Source of the DNA: Panopea generosa
Lineage: Eukaryota > Mollusca > Bivalvia > Adapedonta > Hiatellidae
Reading direction: 5' to 3'
DNA length: 64,000 nt
Assembly: GCA_029582155.1 (NCBI GenBank)
Contig: CM055911.1
Span: forward strand, 48,579,401 to 48,643,400
Below, one piece after another: positions 25,266-37,844 of the stretch. The position numbers and the translations under genes were made by a program. The first letter of the stretch is position 1; the number at the start of each line of letters is the position of its first letter. Below the pieces are notes generated by a model. The model made no database searches and was not told the DNA's origin. It worked only from the letters and a program-made list of their open reading frames with translations.

Positions 25266-26665
25266 ATGGTGACACAGCTGATGACTCCAACTTGATATAA
25301 GCTACAAAACCAGTATGAACACTCAAACTAAAATAAAGATAGAGGATAAACTAGATGAGACCAAACGACTCAATGGTTTAACCCCATATCCAGAAGCTAG
25401 GATCAACCCTGGCACGGAAGTGGAACTGTGACTCCGACTTCTTCAGTAAATCAAAGACTGCAGAAAATACTGGCACTACAGGTGTTGATGACATAACTAA
25501 ATGTGGTAACAATGAAAGTATCTGTAGTGACTTTACTTACAGTCATGAAACCATAGAGAACAAAAATGTTGAAAACAGTCTAATTATGGGAATTAAAGAT
25601 ATTGAAGAAATAAAAACTGAATGTGATAACAATGAAAGATATTTATATGGCGAAAGTATCGGTAGTGACTTTAATTTCGATTATGATATGAGAAATGAAG
25701 TATCAAGTTTTAAATTAATTGATGAAAATGTAAATTCTGAACATTCTGAAGATAAAGTTAAAAAGGATAAAATACACACAGCTGATAAATCGGTTGACGC
25801 TGAGAAAAATCCAAAGTCTAATGTTGCAGCTTACATGGAAGGTTGTAAAAATGAAGATTTCTCTACTGGAACTACATGTACTTTGAAATATGTGAAAACA
25901 GAAAGTGGAAGTATGCAGTGTCTAAGATGTAAAACTGTGTATGGACTTGTGTTTGAATTTGAAGAGCACTTGCCCAATTGTGGAGTAAGCATTAGTTTGG
26001 CAGGTGATGCAGGAATAGTTTCTCCCAGTAGTTCGGGATTGAATGAACAAATGGAATCAACTACAAAGCTAGAACCTGGTGTCAGTTCCGAAATTGTCAA
26101 TCCAGGAAATTCAACATACCTTAATTCAAAACAGTGTCCTTCTTGTGGTCAGACATTTAGTAGTTGTATTGAATGTCTAGATCACAAATATATGTGTCGG
26201 GGAAGTGTTCCAAATGCCAACTGTGTGGATATCAAACTGGAGACAAAAGGTTTTGATGAATATAGCAATGAGGTTTATACGTCTGGACATGTGACTGCAG
26301 GAATAGATACAAAAAATGATGTTCAGACTGAGCTAGGTATAACAGGAATCTTTTACAACACTGGTGACAGGCTCGTAGAAATTAGCAACATGGGTTCCTC
26401 ACCCCTCCAGCATCACTGTCCAACATATGGACTGCAGTTCGGAACCAAATATGATCTCTTGGGACATTCTAATTGCTATGGACAGAGAGGTGAAGTGGGT
26501 AGTAAGGTCGAGGGGCATACAGCCGGAGATGGGACAGTTGAAGATTATAGCTGCGAAAAGTGTGAGAAAGTTTTTAAAAATGGAAAGGTATTGGGGAACC
26601 ATAGACGGAAATGTTGTGCAAAGAAGAAAAATCCTGCCAAAAAAACTGTGTCTAAATCTAAAAAG
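25266..26665 (+). CDS. Zinc-finger gene, first coding exon
   Basis: The acceptor is TTTCTTGTCAG and the donor is AAG|GTATAG, with only the GT and the preceding AAG close to consensus. Coding from 25586 gives residues 1-360, ending in a lysine-rich basic stretch (KKKNPAKKTVSKSKK) that could be a nuclear localisation signal. If the donor is not used, the frame stops two codons later, giving a short 361-residue form. The exon holds three intact C2HC knuckles (second ligand pair His-x3-Cys/His-x4-Cys type) and one knuckle that has lost its second cysteine (HHCPTYGLQF). Confidence 0.8.
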
Positions 26666-29600
26666 GTATAGCCAATTTAAAAGTTGAAAAATGATTCATG
26701 TATGTATTTACAATTGACCTGATGCAAGAACAACTTTTGCTCTGCCCGCTGGCCATGTGACTGTTTATCCAAGTAAATACAATTTAGTTTTTATTTAGAC
26801 ATTGTTAACTTGTCTAAGGAAAATAGTGACATAGCAACCAAATTACTGTCGCTGATGTTACCATAACTCATTAATAATTGGTCAGTTTTGGCTCCAATAA
26901 CATTAAAGGGATTATATTGGCATATTACTGTCAATTCCCTGTCCTAAATACACATGCCCAGCATGAAGATACACTTACAACTTAGAGATATTGTCGTCTA
27001 CAGTCTCTAATTGCATAACCTCTTTATTACAAACATCGGGTTTCTGAAGCCACGTTTTTGTTTACATTTGCCATTTTCAAGAACCGCTTTCGGGTTTCCG
27101 ATCAATCATCGGATAACATCGTGAAGACCAGGCCCTGGTTTCACAAAAATACTTACGTCTCTTATTTTACTTAAACTTAATTATACTTAAATTGAGCACA
27201 CTATTTGAGTTTAAGTAAAATAGCAGACTTAAGTATTTTCGAGAAACCGGGTCTTGTTCCTGATCTCATTTTCAAGGCTTTGTTCGGGAAGTTTTATGAA
27301 GTTCAATGTAAACATTGTGCAATAGTTTATTGCAGGACATATTAAAGTTTTGGCCAATATTCAATTACTGTTAATTTGATAACTTTCAAGTAAATAAAGG
27401 TTATACGTCAGTACATATAAAGCAATATTTTGTGCACACTGCATACAGGAAAAGTCTGGATTAACAGCATGTTTGTGTAACTTGCCAATATAATCCTTTT
27501 AATAACCAACATTTAGATAAATTAATATATTTTTTCTCTCTAAATATTATTTAAAGGAATATTATCCTGTTACAACGTGTGTCAATATACTATACGACAC
27601 CCGTAACCAATATAAGTAAAATGTTAGTGAAACTGAAGCCTGGACTGGTATTCAAATTCTATAATGTATTTCAGATACCAACAGCTGCTGAACAGAATTG
27701 TATGGTGAACCAGACTGGTGATGTACAGAAGAGAGGCAGATGTCAGAAATGTTCTTTGTGTAAGCAGACATTCAAAAGCGACACACTTCTGGTTCAGCAC
27801 ATTATGTCTCATCACGTTGAGATGGGAGAGAGAGAATCAAATGGCATTATGGGTAATGATGAGTCTGGCAAGACTAGCAGATGTGTATTCTTCATTAAAT
27901 TTGTTTTTTTTTTTTTTAATTTTGAATAACAAATTGATTAAGCCAGGTCCGATTAGCTCTGACAATCGGTTAAAGGTCTGACTATCAATCAAGGGGTCAT
28001 GAGTTCGAATACGGCCCAGCAACAGTCTCTGTGATGATTGATATACGACATTGTGTCTCATTATCATTCGTCTCTCACTGCTGATCCAAGTGGGAAAGTT
28101 ATCAGTAAATTGCATAGATGGGGTGTGCTCGAGTATTGGTAATAACCTTTCAGGATTCCAGGAAACAGTGATTGGGTTAATAGATCTTCTGTTAGCTCTC
28201 GATGGCTTAAAAATGACATTTAATATTCAATCACGGAGAAGGGGTGTGCTCAAGGACTGGTTAATCCCAGGAAACAGTGGTCAATTACTTGCAGAGATGG
28301 GTGTGCTTGAATACTGGTTTATATTCCAGGATCCAAGGAAAGAGTGGCTGTCTGGTCATCTGTTAGCCCTCAGTGGTATAAAAATGATGCTAAATATTCA
28401 AATGAAATTAAGTGTGAAACTTTTGTTTTTGTGTAAAAAACATGATTTTTGCATTAAAATCAAATGTTTATGTTACTAAAAAATCTTTTTTTTTCTCCAT
28501 TTCATTTATAGTGTCAATTAGTGATTTGGAGGAAATATTTTTGTCAACTTTTGGCTTGATTAATATTATGGCAACTAATCTATGATAACACTATAACTGC
28601 ACTATTTTGAAAGTGAAGACTTTCTCATAATTTTTATAGATTTCACCAAATCAACCCTTTTACTCGTGAGTTTGCCTGTGCAACATTCTTACCTCATTTG
28701 ACCCCCAACTTTTATATATTTTTAGCTGATGATCTGCCACGAAAGGCCAAGAAGAGAAAGCAAGTGGACAATGACCCAGTTTACATGGACGAAGAGGATC
28801 CTAAATCTGTTAAAATACGGAGACGATCAAATAGAAATATCAAAACGATTTGGAATATGAAAACGGAGCAGGTTGTTGAAAAAAAAAGAGAATCTTCATC
28901 TTTACCAGTATCTCATGGAAACACAATTGAGGAAGGTGTGTTTGACTTTGATAAAAAGTTGGCATTGAGATTAAAAATTCAGAGAAAAGTTTTAGAAAAA
29001 CAAAAGGTTGAAGCAAAATATTCACATAATCAGAAGTTAGTTTCAACAATGCCAGCAGAGATGGGACTGGTTAAATTTTATCACTGTTTCTTTGGGTCAT
29101 GTGGCAAACAATTTTTAGAAAAAGATCGTTTTTTAACTCACATCAAAGAGGAAGTATTGAGACAAAATACGTTGTCCCGGTACTATATCTCAGTGATAAC
29201 ACCTCGGGAGTTGAAAGAGAATTTGAAAGATGCGGGTTTATCATTGCTTGTATTCAGTTGCAATCATGAGCAATGTTCACACATGTATTTTACTCTAGAT
29301 GAAATGAAAGGGCATGTTGTTGAAACACATTCCAAATACAAATTTCCATGTGGAAAGGACGGCTGTTCAAAGGGTTTCAATAGCAAATATGATCTGAAGT
29401 CACATATAATTGTTGATCATGCTAAGGTGGAAAAAAGTCTCAAATCACATTTGACTGCCAGTCTTCAAGAAACTGTGGACTCTGTGATGCAGCAGAAAGT
29501 GGTTACTACAACATGTAAAAGTAAAAGTAAAAAAACAATAACCAGTCCTGATTTGGAAAGTCAGAAGGAGACTGTAAAGATTGAATATGCCTTCAAGTCT

Positions 29601-31391
29601 GATGGTATGGATGAGAAAGCCAGTGTATTAGCTGAAAATGAGAAGATTAACATGGTAAAGAATGGGAAAAAGCTTAAAGTGATTCAAGAAACGAAAAAGG
29701 AAGATGAGAAGAAAAAAGTCAAACTGAAAGGAAGAAAAGCTACAACAGTGAAAAAAAGAAGCAATGATTTGAAACAGAAACATTCTGACACTGAATGTAT
29801 GGAATATGAATTTGAGGTGGAAGAAAATCATGAAGTTGGAAATGATTTGACAGAACAAAATGTTACCTCTGGAAAGATAGCTGAAGGGAATGAAAGAAGT
29901 TCTACCTCAGTATTTAATGGCGAATTAAAAGGTTTTGATAATGATTTGGCAGACAATCTCACACTACGCAAAGGTTACAGTAAAGAAAATCTGGATTTCA
30001 TAGAAAAAGAAGTAAATATTGGAATACCTGAAATTTCAAACGAGGATCGAATTTTTGAAAAGTTTATTCTTAATAAATCTGAAGATATAGTCGGAGATGA
30101 TAGAGATGTAATTGATTCAAATTCTGATGACAGAGGACATGCTAAAAAGTCTGGATCTGAAAAAAGCAAAGGTGAAACTAAACTAGAAATGTCTATGAAA
30201 AACATCTCTTGTCAAACAAAACCTTCAATATTATCTACTGATGAAAAAAAAGAATTATGTAAGACAAGAACAAGACTGACCGATGAGCGTGTTTATACAA
30301 AACTCAATGGAGAACTGGATAGTGTGCTGAATATTGAAAAAAAATGTTCTGATGATTTTTCAGGTATTTATGAACATGTTAATGATATAAGCATTAAAAA
30401 TGAAGCAGATGAAGAAAAGAAATGCATTATCAGAAGAAGTAGTGAGTGTGAGGTTAAATCTCTGAAAAAGGCTTCAGGATGTAAACAAAGAAAAGACGAA
30501 ACAAATAGAGATACACATTTATGCAAAGAAAAGCAAACTTTTGATGAGTTTTCAGATAATCCAAATCAAGTTGCCACTGTAAAAAAGAATCGTAATGAAA
30601 AGAAATCGGCTGTTGTTAAGAATAATAAGAAACATGAAAATGTGAAGCAGAAAAAACAAAATATAAAGTCTGATGTGAACAATAATGATAAAAGTGAGAA
30701 ATCAAATACAGACAAAAAAAATAGCGATACCAATTTGAATCCATCTAATTCTGAAACTGTTGAACTTGGAAAAGTGAAGAAAAAGAAAGAAATAGACACT
30801 GCACAGAAAATGGATGAAGAAACTGTCACCGTTTATTCGTGTAAGAGCAAGGATTGCAACTCTAACTTTGTTTCGCAAGATACACTCCGTGAACATGTGC
30901 GTTCGGAACATCTAAACACCAAGCTCTCAATTTCTGTGTATAAATGCTTTGTGGGAGGTTGTATCAAGGTATTTACTTTAAAGGAGAGTCTCTTTTTTCA
31001 CGTTTTAAAGTGCCATGCCAGTTTAGAATCTAATGCAAAAATTGAAAAAGTTTTAAAAATGGTTTCTGCTGCAAAAGAAGAGTCCGGTTACATGTGCCAT
31101 GTTTGTGAATTGGTGTTTGGCGAGAAGATGGATGCTGAACAGCATGTAAAGTACTGCCAGAGGAATGCTTACGTTCAGTCTGTATTGAAAGCCACAGGTG
31201 CTCGGAATGTTTGGCCAAATAAAGGAAACTTGCCATCAAAGAACAAAAATCAAAACACTTCAGGTGATGTCAGTGAAGAAATTAAAAATATTTCAAAAGA
31301 TGATACACAAAATGTGAATAAGGATTTGTATGGACAGGGGGAAAGAAATGAGGTTTCTGTAAAGACAGAAGTAGGTCTGAAGAGTGTCTAA
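25586..31391 (+). CDS. C2H2/C2HC zinc-finger protein, 1,307 residues (spliced)
   Basis: Joining 25586-26665, 27675-27852 and 28726-31391 gives 3,924 nt, which is 1,307 codons plus a stop, with matching phases at both junctions (0/0 and 1/1). The protein has about ten zinc knuckles. C2HC-type fingers are at residues 112-132, 184-204, 323-343 and 1210-1230. C2H2 fingers are at 386-406, 598-621, 628-651, 1125-1148 and 1160-1183. Degenerate ones start near 278 and 540. Residues about 652-1120 form a long Lys/Glu/Ser-rich linker without structure signs. Five fingers have the wide C-x4-C spacing (540, 598, 628, 1125, 1160). It is probably a nuclear DNA- or RNA-binding protein, but I recognise no orthologue. 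The ATG at 25586 has A at -3 and G at +4. A 38-codon frame from 25315 lies just upstream in another frame (see findings). Confidence 0.85.
26907..27498. mobile_element. TTAA-flanked inverted-repeat element in intron of the zinc-finger gene
   Basis: It is flanked by TTAA on both sides (26903-26906, 27499-27502). The ends are AGGGATTATATTGGCA and its near-complement TGCCAATATAATCCTT. No transposase is present. One isolated end with the same sequence lies near 35170-35187. TTAA flanks suggest a piggyBac-type mechanism. Confidence 0.7.
27133..27251. mobile_element. Nested fold-back element
   Basis: Arms CCCTGGTTTCACAAAAATAC...TTTTACTTAAAC and GTTTAAGTAAAATAG...ATTTTCGAGAAACCGGG pair over about 45 bp around a short A/T-rich loop. 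The element lies inside the TTAA-flanked element, so it is a second, probably younger, insertion or part of its body. Confidence 0.75.
27675..27852 (+). CDS. Zinc-finger gene, middle coding exon
   Basis: 178 nt, entering in phase 0 after TGTATTTCAG and leaving in phase 1 at ATGG|GTAATG. It encodes residues 361-419 with one good C2H2 finger, CSLCKQTFKSDTLLVQHIMS followed by HH. The single G left at its end completes a GCT alanine codon with the next exon. Confidence 0.8.
27945..28412 (+). mobile_element. tRNA-derived SINE (family 2) with repeated tail, in zinc-finger gene intron
   Basis: A tRNA-like head (GGTCCGATTAGCTCTGACAA, B-box GAGTTCGAATACG) is followed by the family body ATTGATATACGACATTGTGT and GGGGTGTGCTCGAGTATTGG. 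The 3' part (GGGTGTGCT...CAGGAAACAGTGG...GATGGC) is repeated about three times in degenerate form. Confidence 0.78.
28726..31391 (+). CDS. Zinc-finger gene, last coding exon
   Basis: The acceptor is TTATATATTTTTAG. The exon encodes residues 420-1307, opening ADDLPRKAKKRKQ (basic) and ending VKTEVGLKSV before TAA. It carries three fingers near its start, a linker of roughly 470 residues rich in Lys, Glu, Asn and Ser, and three fingers near its end. Single-exon coding of a long linker plus fingers is common for animal C2H2 genes. A possible AATAAA poly(A) signal lies at 31746-31751 after a repeated 3' region. Confidence 0.88.
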
Positions 31392-31790
31392 ATGAATGAA
31401 TGATGAAAAAATTCAGTCAACCAGATTTTAATAACAAATTTGTACAAAATTACATTAATATATATCACATAGTAGTATGATGTGTTCCTTCTAGAATGGG
31501 CTGGAACCATCCTAGTGAATACAGAGTTGTTGCCCTTTAATGATGAAAAAATCATTTTCCTGTTTGTTGAACTTTTATAGTCGACCAGATTTTAATAGAA
31601 ACAAGTACAGCTGTTTATCCAACAGCATGATGTGTTCCTTGTAGAATGGGCTGGAATCATTCTAGTAAATACAGAGTTGCTGCCCTTTAATGATGAAAAC
31701 TTTAATTTTTCACATTTGTCGAATTGTTATAGTCAACAAGATTTTAATAAAAAATAAGTACAAATATTTATCCAATAGTATGATGTTATT
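31392..31790. repeat. ~155-bp direct repeats in the 3' region of the zinc-finger gene
   Basis: Two full copies and one partial copy carry CCAGATTTTAATA, AGTATGATGTGTTCCTT, TAGAATGGGCTGGAA and ACAGAGTTG.TGCCCTTTAATGATGAAAA, at a spacing of about 150-160 bp. They probably lie in the 3' untranslated region. Confidence 0.75.
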
Positions 31791-31794
31791 TTAT

Positions 31795-34665
31795 CAATAA
31801 TTAATGTCATCATTTTATAATTACCTGCTGGGACAGTAAACAATATCATGACATCATTTTATAATTACCTGCCGGGACTGTTAACAATATCATGTCATCA
31901 TTTTATAATTTCCTGCTGGGGCAGTTAACAGTATCATGACATCATTTTATAATTACCTGCTTGGACAGTTAACAATATTATGACATCATTTTATAATTAC
32001 CAGCTGGGGCAGTTAACAGTATCTGACATCATTTTATAATTACCAGCTGAGGCAGTTAACAGTATCTGACATCATTTTATATTTACCAGCTGGGGCAGTT
32101 AACAGTATCTGACATCATTTTATTTTTACCTGCTCAGGCAGTTAACAGTATCCTACATCATTATATAATTACCTGTTGGAGCAGTTATCAGTATCTGACA
32201 TTATTTTATAATTACCAGCTGGGGACAGTTAACAATATCTGACATCATTTTATATTTACCTGCTTTGGCAGTTAACAGTATCTGACATCATTTAATAATT
32301 ACCTGCTGGGGCAGTTATCAGTATCTGACATTATTTTATATTTACCTGCTGGGGCAGTTAACAGTATCTGACATCATTTTATAATTACCAGCTGGGGCAA
32401 TTAACAGTATCTGTCATCATTTTATATTTTACCTGCTGGGCCAATTAACAGTATCTGACATCATTTTATAATTACCTGCTGGGCCAATTAACAGTATCTG
32501 ACATCATTTTATATTTACCTGCTGGGCCAATTAACAGTATCTGACATCATTTTATATTTACCTGCTGGGCCAATTAACAGTATCTGACATCATTTTATAA
32601 TTACCAGCTGGGGCAGTTAACAGTATCTGTCATCATTTTATATTTACCTGCTGTGCCAATTAACAGTATCTGACATCATTTTATAATTACCTGCTGGAGC
32701 AGTTAACAGTATCCAACATCATTTTATATTTACCTACAGGGCCAATTAACAGTATCTGACATCATTTTATATTTACCTACTGGGCCAATTAACAGTATCC
32801 GACATCATTTTATATTCACTTACTGGGCCAGTTAACAGTATCTAACATCATTTTATATTTACCTCCTGAGGCAGTTAACAGTATCATGACATCATTTTAT
32901 GTTTACCTGCTGGGGCAGTTAACAGTATCTGACATCATTTTATATTTACCTGCTGGGCCAATTAACAGTATCTGACATCATTTTATATTACCTACTGGGC
33001 CAATTAACAGTATCTGACATCATTTTATATTTACCTCCTGGGACAGTTAACAGTATCATGACATCATTTTATATTTACCTGCTGGGGCAGTTAACAGTAT
33101 CTGACATCATTTTATACTTACCTGCTGGGCCAATTAACAGTATCGGACATCATTTTATATTTACATGCTGGGGCAGTTAACAGTATCTAACATCATTTTA
33201 TATTTACCTCCTGGGGCAGTTAACAGTTTCATGACATCATTTTATATTTACCTGCCCAGGCAGTTAACAGTATCTGACATCATTTTATATTTACCTGCTG
33301 GGCCAATTAACAGATTCTGACATCATTTTATATTACCTACTGGGCCAATTAACAGTATCTGACATCATTTTATATTTACCAGCTGGGGCAGTTAACAGTA
33401 TCTGACATCATTTTATATTTACCTGCTGGGTCAGTTAACAGTTTCTGACATCATTTTATAATTACCAGCTGAGGCAGTTAAAAGTATCTGATATCATTTT
33501 ATATTTACCAGCTGAGGCAGTTAACAATATCTGACATCATTTTATAATTACCAGATGACGCAGTTAACCATATGTGACATCATTTTATATTTACCTACTG
33601 AGGCATTTAACAGTATCTGACATCATTTTATATTTACCTCCTGGGGCAGTTAACAGTATCCGACATCATTATATATTTTACCTGCTGGGGCAGTTAACAG
33701 TATCTGTCATCATTTTATATTTACCTGCTGGGGCAGTTAACAGTATCTGACATATTTTTATATTTACCTGCCCAGGCAGTTAACAGTTTCTGACATCTTT
33801 TTATATTTACCTGCCCAGGCAGTTAACAGTATCTGACATCTTTTTATATTTACCTGCCCAGGCAGTTTACAGTATCTGACATCATTTTATATTTACCTGC
33901 CCAGGCAGTTAACTGTATCTGACATCTTTTTATAATTACCTGCTGGGGCATTTACAGTATCTGACATCATTTTATATTTACCTGCTGCAGCAGTGAACAG
34001 TTTCTGACATAATTTTATATTTACTTGCTGAGGCAGTTAACAGTTTCTGACATCTTTTTATATTTACCTGCACAGGAAGTTAACAGTATCTGACATATTT
34101 TTATATTTACCTGCTGAGGCATTTCACAGTATTTGACATAATTTTATATTTACCTGCTGAGGCAGTTAACAGTATCTGACATCATTTTATGATTACCTGC
34201 TGGTGCAATTAACTGTATCATAACATCATTTTATAATTACCTGTTGGGGCAGTTAACAGTATCATGACATCATTTTATATTTACCTGCTGAGGTAGTTAA
34301 CAGTATCTGACATCATTTTATAATTACCTGTTGGGGTAGTTAACAGTTTCATGACATCATTTTATATTTACCTGCTGGAGCAGTTAACAGTATCAGACAT
34401 CATTTTATAATTACCAGCTGAGGCAGTTAACAGTGTCTGACATCATTTTATAATTACCTGTTGAGGCAGTTAACAATATCTGACATCATTTTATAATTAC
34501 CAGCTGGGGCAGTTAACAGTATCTGACATCTTTTTATATTTACCTGCTGAGGTAATGAACAGTATCTGACATCATTTTATAATTACCTGCTGAGGCAGTT
34601 AACAATATCATGACATCATTTTATAATTAACTGCTGGGGATTAACAGTATCATGACATTATTTTA
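31795..34665. repeat. Minisatellite array, ~42-43-bp unit
   Basis: About 68 units of CTGACATCATTTTATATTTA + CCTGCTGGGGCAGTTAACAG + TAT. TATATT/TATAAT, GGGGCAG/GGGCCAA and ATCTGAC/ATCATGAC variants are mixed through the array. The array starts about 400 bp after the zinc-finger gene stop codon. No open frame or gene is inside. Confidence 0.95.
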
Positions 34666-36224
34666 TGGAGGTGCCAGATTTTCTGGTGTCTCCTTAGTAT
34701 ATTAGTCGATTAAATTATCTCATTTAGTATGCACCCTCTAACTGCTCAAGAGAAAGTAGTTCTTGAATTTTTTATGTATCTGTCTGATGAAAATAACTTT
34801 TCAATGTACTAAAAATAAAGTAATGACATGAAAACTTGTTTGAGTCTTTACTTTTGATATCTGATGTCTGCAATTAATTGCTGTTGACTACGAAGGCTGA
34901 AATGTTGGAGGGTTCATAGTAATTAGCATATTGCTCAACAATGAAAATAGTCCCTTTTAGGTGTGTCCATACTAATTAGCATATCGACAATGAAAATAGT
35001 CCCTGAAGCAAATGGTATATTACCAGCTTTCTTCATGTCTTCGTCAATCATGGATGATTTCGAATAGATGTTAGATTCAGAAATGTTAAACATTATTACA
35101 GAAAAGTTCTGTGATATGCTGTAATAGGCCTTATGTCGTGTAGATTCAGATTCAGATCAGTCCATTCAAAGGGATTATATTGGCAAGTAGCCTGATATAA
35201 AGCATGGATGGACAGCTTTTTTGTTATTTGGATATCTGATCTTCTGTCTTGGGAGATGCAAAAATAAAAAATGTCAAAAGGCTCCTTGGAGATGTGCAAT
35301 ATGTCGCACTAATTGGCAAGATGCACGCTGTTGTGTGGAAGATCGACTCTTTCGTCGAATTAATTTTAATTGTAGTGTATTATTGAAAGCATTTTACAAG
35401 TAAACAAATCAATGCATTCGTAAACGGTTTTCTTAGCATCTAATTTCAACAAATATAGGATAAAATCACAACTTGAAATGGTTTATTTTGTAAACAAATC
35501 AGCCCATATGGTTCCGGCTAAGAATTGAATCACTACCGATCTCTGCAGAGGGGTAGGAATCCTCCGACTGGGTGTCATGTTCATTTTATCTTTTTTTGTC
35601 ATGTTAACTATTGTGGTTAAATTATCAATCCCTGTGTGGTTCCAGGGAGTCATGAGTGATGTCAAGAATAGGACCACTGTGACTCATGCATGTCGTAAGA
35701 AGAGACAATTTGAGTAATACCATATATTTTGCTGAAACTCTGCAGTTCTGCATGTATCGAAGTTCTAGGTTCATTCTGCATATTCAATTTTTGGTGTATT
35801 TTTTTTTTAAATCTGATAATTTGTTGTTTTTGTACATGTAGAGTGAACCTGGAATCTTCCTTCCTGTTGGCGTCGAATAACCTATAATGTGTTGGTATGC
35901 CATAAAACCCTATGCATTCATTGTAAGCAAATCGAAAATTTGGGAGGTCGCTTAGCTTGAGAAACCCGATCTAAAAGTGGGCGCCTTCAAAATCAGATCC
36001 TTAAAGTCGGTGCATAGTTACAGCTGTCCCGTTTATTAGGGATGTTTTAAGACCTAACTATTAATGTCTACTTTTATGAATTTTATATTTATTTCGAAAA
36101 TCGCAGATGCCTATTGACAATATTTTCATTACAGAATCAAACATTAACAAAACTACAAACTTATCAATTGTATTAACTTTTAAATATGACAAGTTGTCCA
36201 TTAAAAAAACTCCTTTAGGCCATT
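34666..36224. other. Intergenic DNA
   Basis: No gene is supported. It contains a direct repeat of TAATTAGCATAT...CAATGAAAATAGTCCC at about 34919-34955 and 34974-35006, one isolated end of the TTAA-type element (GGGATTATATTGGCAAGT near 35170), and a stretch near 35670-35700 (CATGCATGTCGTAAGAAGAG) that resembles part of a dispersed repeat. Confidence 0.4.
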
Positions 36225-36427
36225 ATAAATTAATTGCTAGTTTATCATCCAAATTTTTCTTAAAAACGGGGAGGGCGGGAGGAGTTTATTTTTTATTTTT
36301 GAATTTTTCATGTTTTTTTTAAATATTTTTTTTTTTTTTTTTTTTAATATATTTTTTTTTATGAAAGTAAAAAGGGTCATTATGAAAATAAGGGGGCGGG
36401 CGGGGATGATAATCTAGCAATTAATTT
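36225..36427. mobile_element. MITE with 25-bp inverted ends, copy 1
   Basis: The ends TAAATTAATTGCTAG.TTATCATCC and their complement match at 24 of 25 positions. The inside is G-rich patches (GGGGAGGGCGGGAGGAG, GGGGGCGGGCGGGG) and a long T-run. Related copies lie at 43770-44028 and 48303-48412. Confidence 0.75.
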
Positions 36428-36725
36428 ATTATTGCCTTACTATATTATTATGGCAGCAATATTTTAATATAGAATAGAAAAAGATATACTTGAAATGCAC
36501 TATGCATCGTCGGATACCTCCGGGTGTCAGTTTTATACATCATGATGGATAGAAAATATTGCAGTTGATACCCTTGGGTATCTGATGATGTATTAATGAA
36601 CATAAAACTTAAACTTTTTTCAACCCATGATGACATAACCATCCCGTACCCACCCAATCTCATTTCTTGTTACCCGGTACATGTGTTTCTAAGAGAAACA
36701 CTGAAATTTACTATATGTTTTTTAT

Positions 36726-37799
36726 TGGCTCACTTGAGCCGAAGGCTCACAGATGAGTTTTGTGATTGCCTGGTGTCCGTCGTCCGTCATTAACTTTTAA
36801 CAACTTCTCCTCTGAAACCACTGGGCCAATTTTGATATAATTTTACAGAAATGTTCCTTGGGTGACCCTCTACCAAGTTTGTTCAAGCCATCTTGATTCG
36901 TCAAAAAACATGGCAGCCAGGGGGTGGGGTTAGTTTTTGATGTCAAATTACTTAACCTGTTTTGTCTGTATAGAGTTATTATTATAAGAAGAGGTAATAA
37001 ACACTTTAAATAAACTTTTTTTTTGTTATTATTATACAATATTATACCAGATATAAGTTTTAAAAAAAAATTCATCATAAAAAGATGAATGATACAATTA
37101 TAATCAATGATTGAATATTATTCAAATATCATGAACCATTTTAAAATAGGTGTCTTTCTGAATATAAAAGTTTTTATGGTTCAGACAGAGATGGTTTACA
37201 GCTTCATAATAAAGCAATACCATATTTTTAACTAGTTTCATCACAGCAAGAAGTCTGCTTGAAATTTTCAGTGTCAAAGTGTAATTGAAATCTTGGAGGA
37301 TGAGCTTAGTTGTTTTTGAGGGAGAGTGCACTGCGACAAAGATTCCTTCAAGCGATATACTTTGGGAAGGCTTGAGTTTGAAACTCATAGGAATATTTAT
37401 TGTGCTGGAACTGCGGATTGTTTCATGCACAATAGTTTATTCTGATGCTTTAGTTTGAAACAGTTCTCAAACATAACGGTTAGTTTTGTGCTGGAACTGG
37501 ACTTTTATCTTAGTTTGAAGACTTAGCATCTATAGTAAAAACTTCAAAAGCCTTCTTGTCAAAATCTACTAACCTGATTTTGATGAAATTTCACTGACAT
37601 TTACCATGGGTAAACCTCTACCAAGTTTGAACTCTTCTACACATCTGTTACATCTTCAAAACAAATCAAAATTCTAACTACTTGCCCATCTTGTCTTTCT
37701 GGAATTTTGAGCGTATATGTATTATATAATCTACTTATGTTGGGTGACTCAAGGTCAGTAAGGTGAGCGATATAGGGCCATCTTGGCCCTCTTGTTTGA
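36726..37799 (+). mobile_element. Dispersed repeat ending in GGCCATCTTGGCCCTCTTG, copy 2, interrupted
   Basis: The left part is ATTGGCTCACTTGAGCCGAA, TGGTGTCCGTCGTCCGTCAT and AACCACTGGGCCAATTTTGA. The right part is GATTTTGATGAAATTTCACT and GGTGAGCGATATAGGGCCAT + CTTGGCCCTCTTGTTT. About 500 bp of unrelated DNA (37030-37530) separates the two. No transposase frame is seen. Confidence 0.65.
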
Positions 37800-37844
37800 A
37801 TTAGCTTCGAGTTTCTAATGAGAATTGTTTCATAATGGTATTTC

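Noticed and set aside
37122..37430. 102-codon minus-strand frame
   Set aside because: It lies inside an interrupted dispersed repeat, has ordinary AT-rich composition and no domain.
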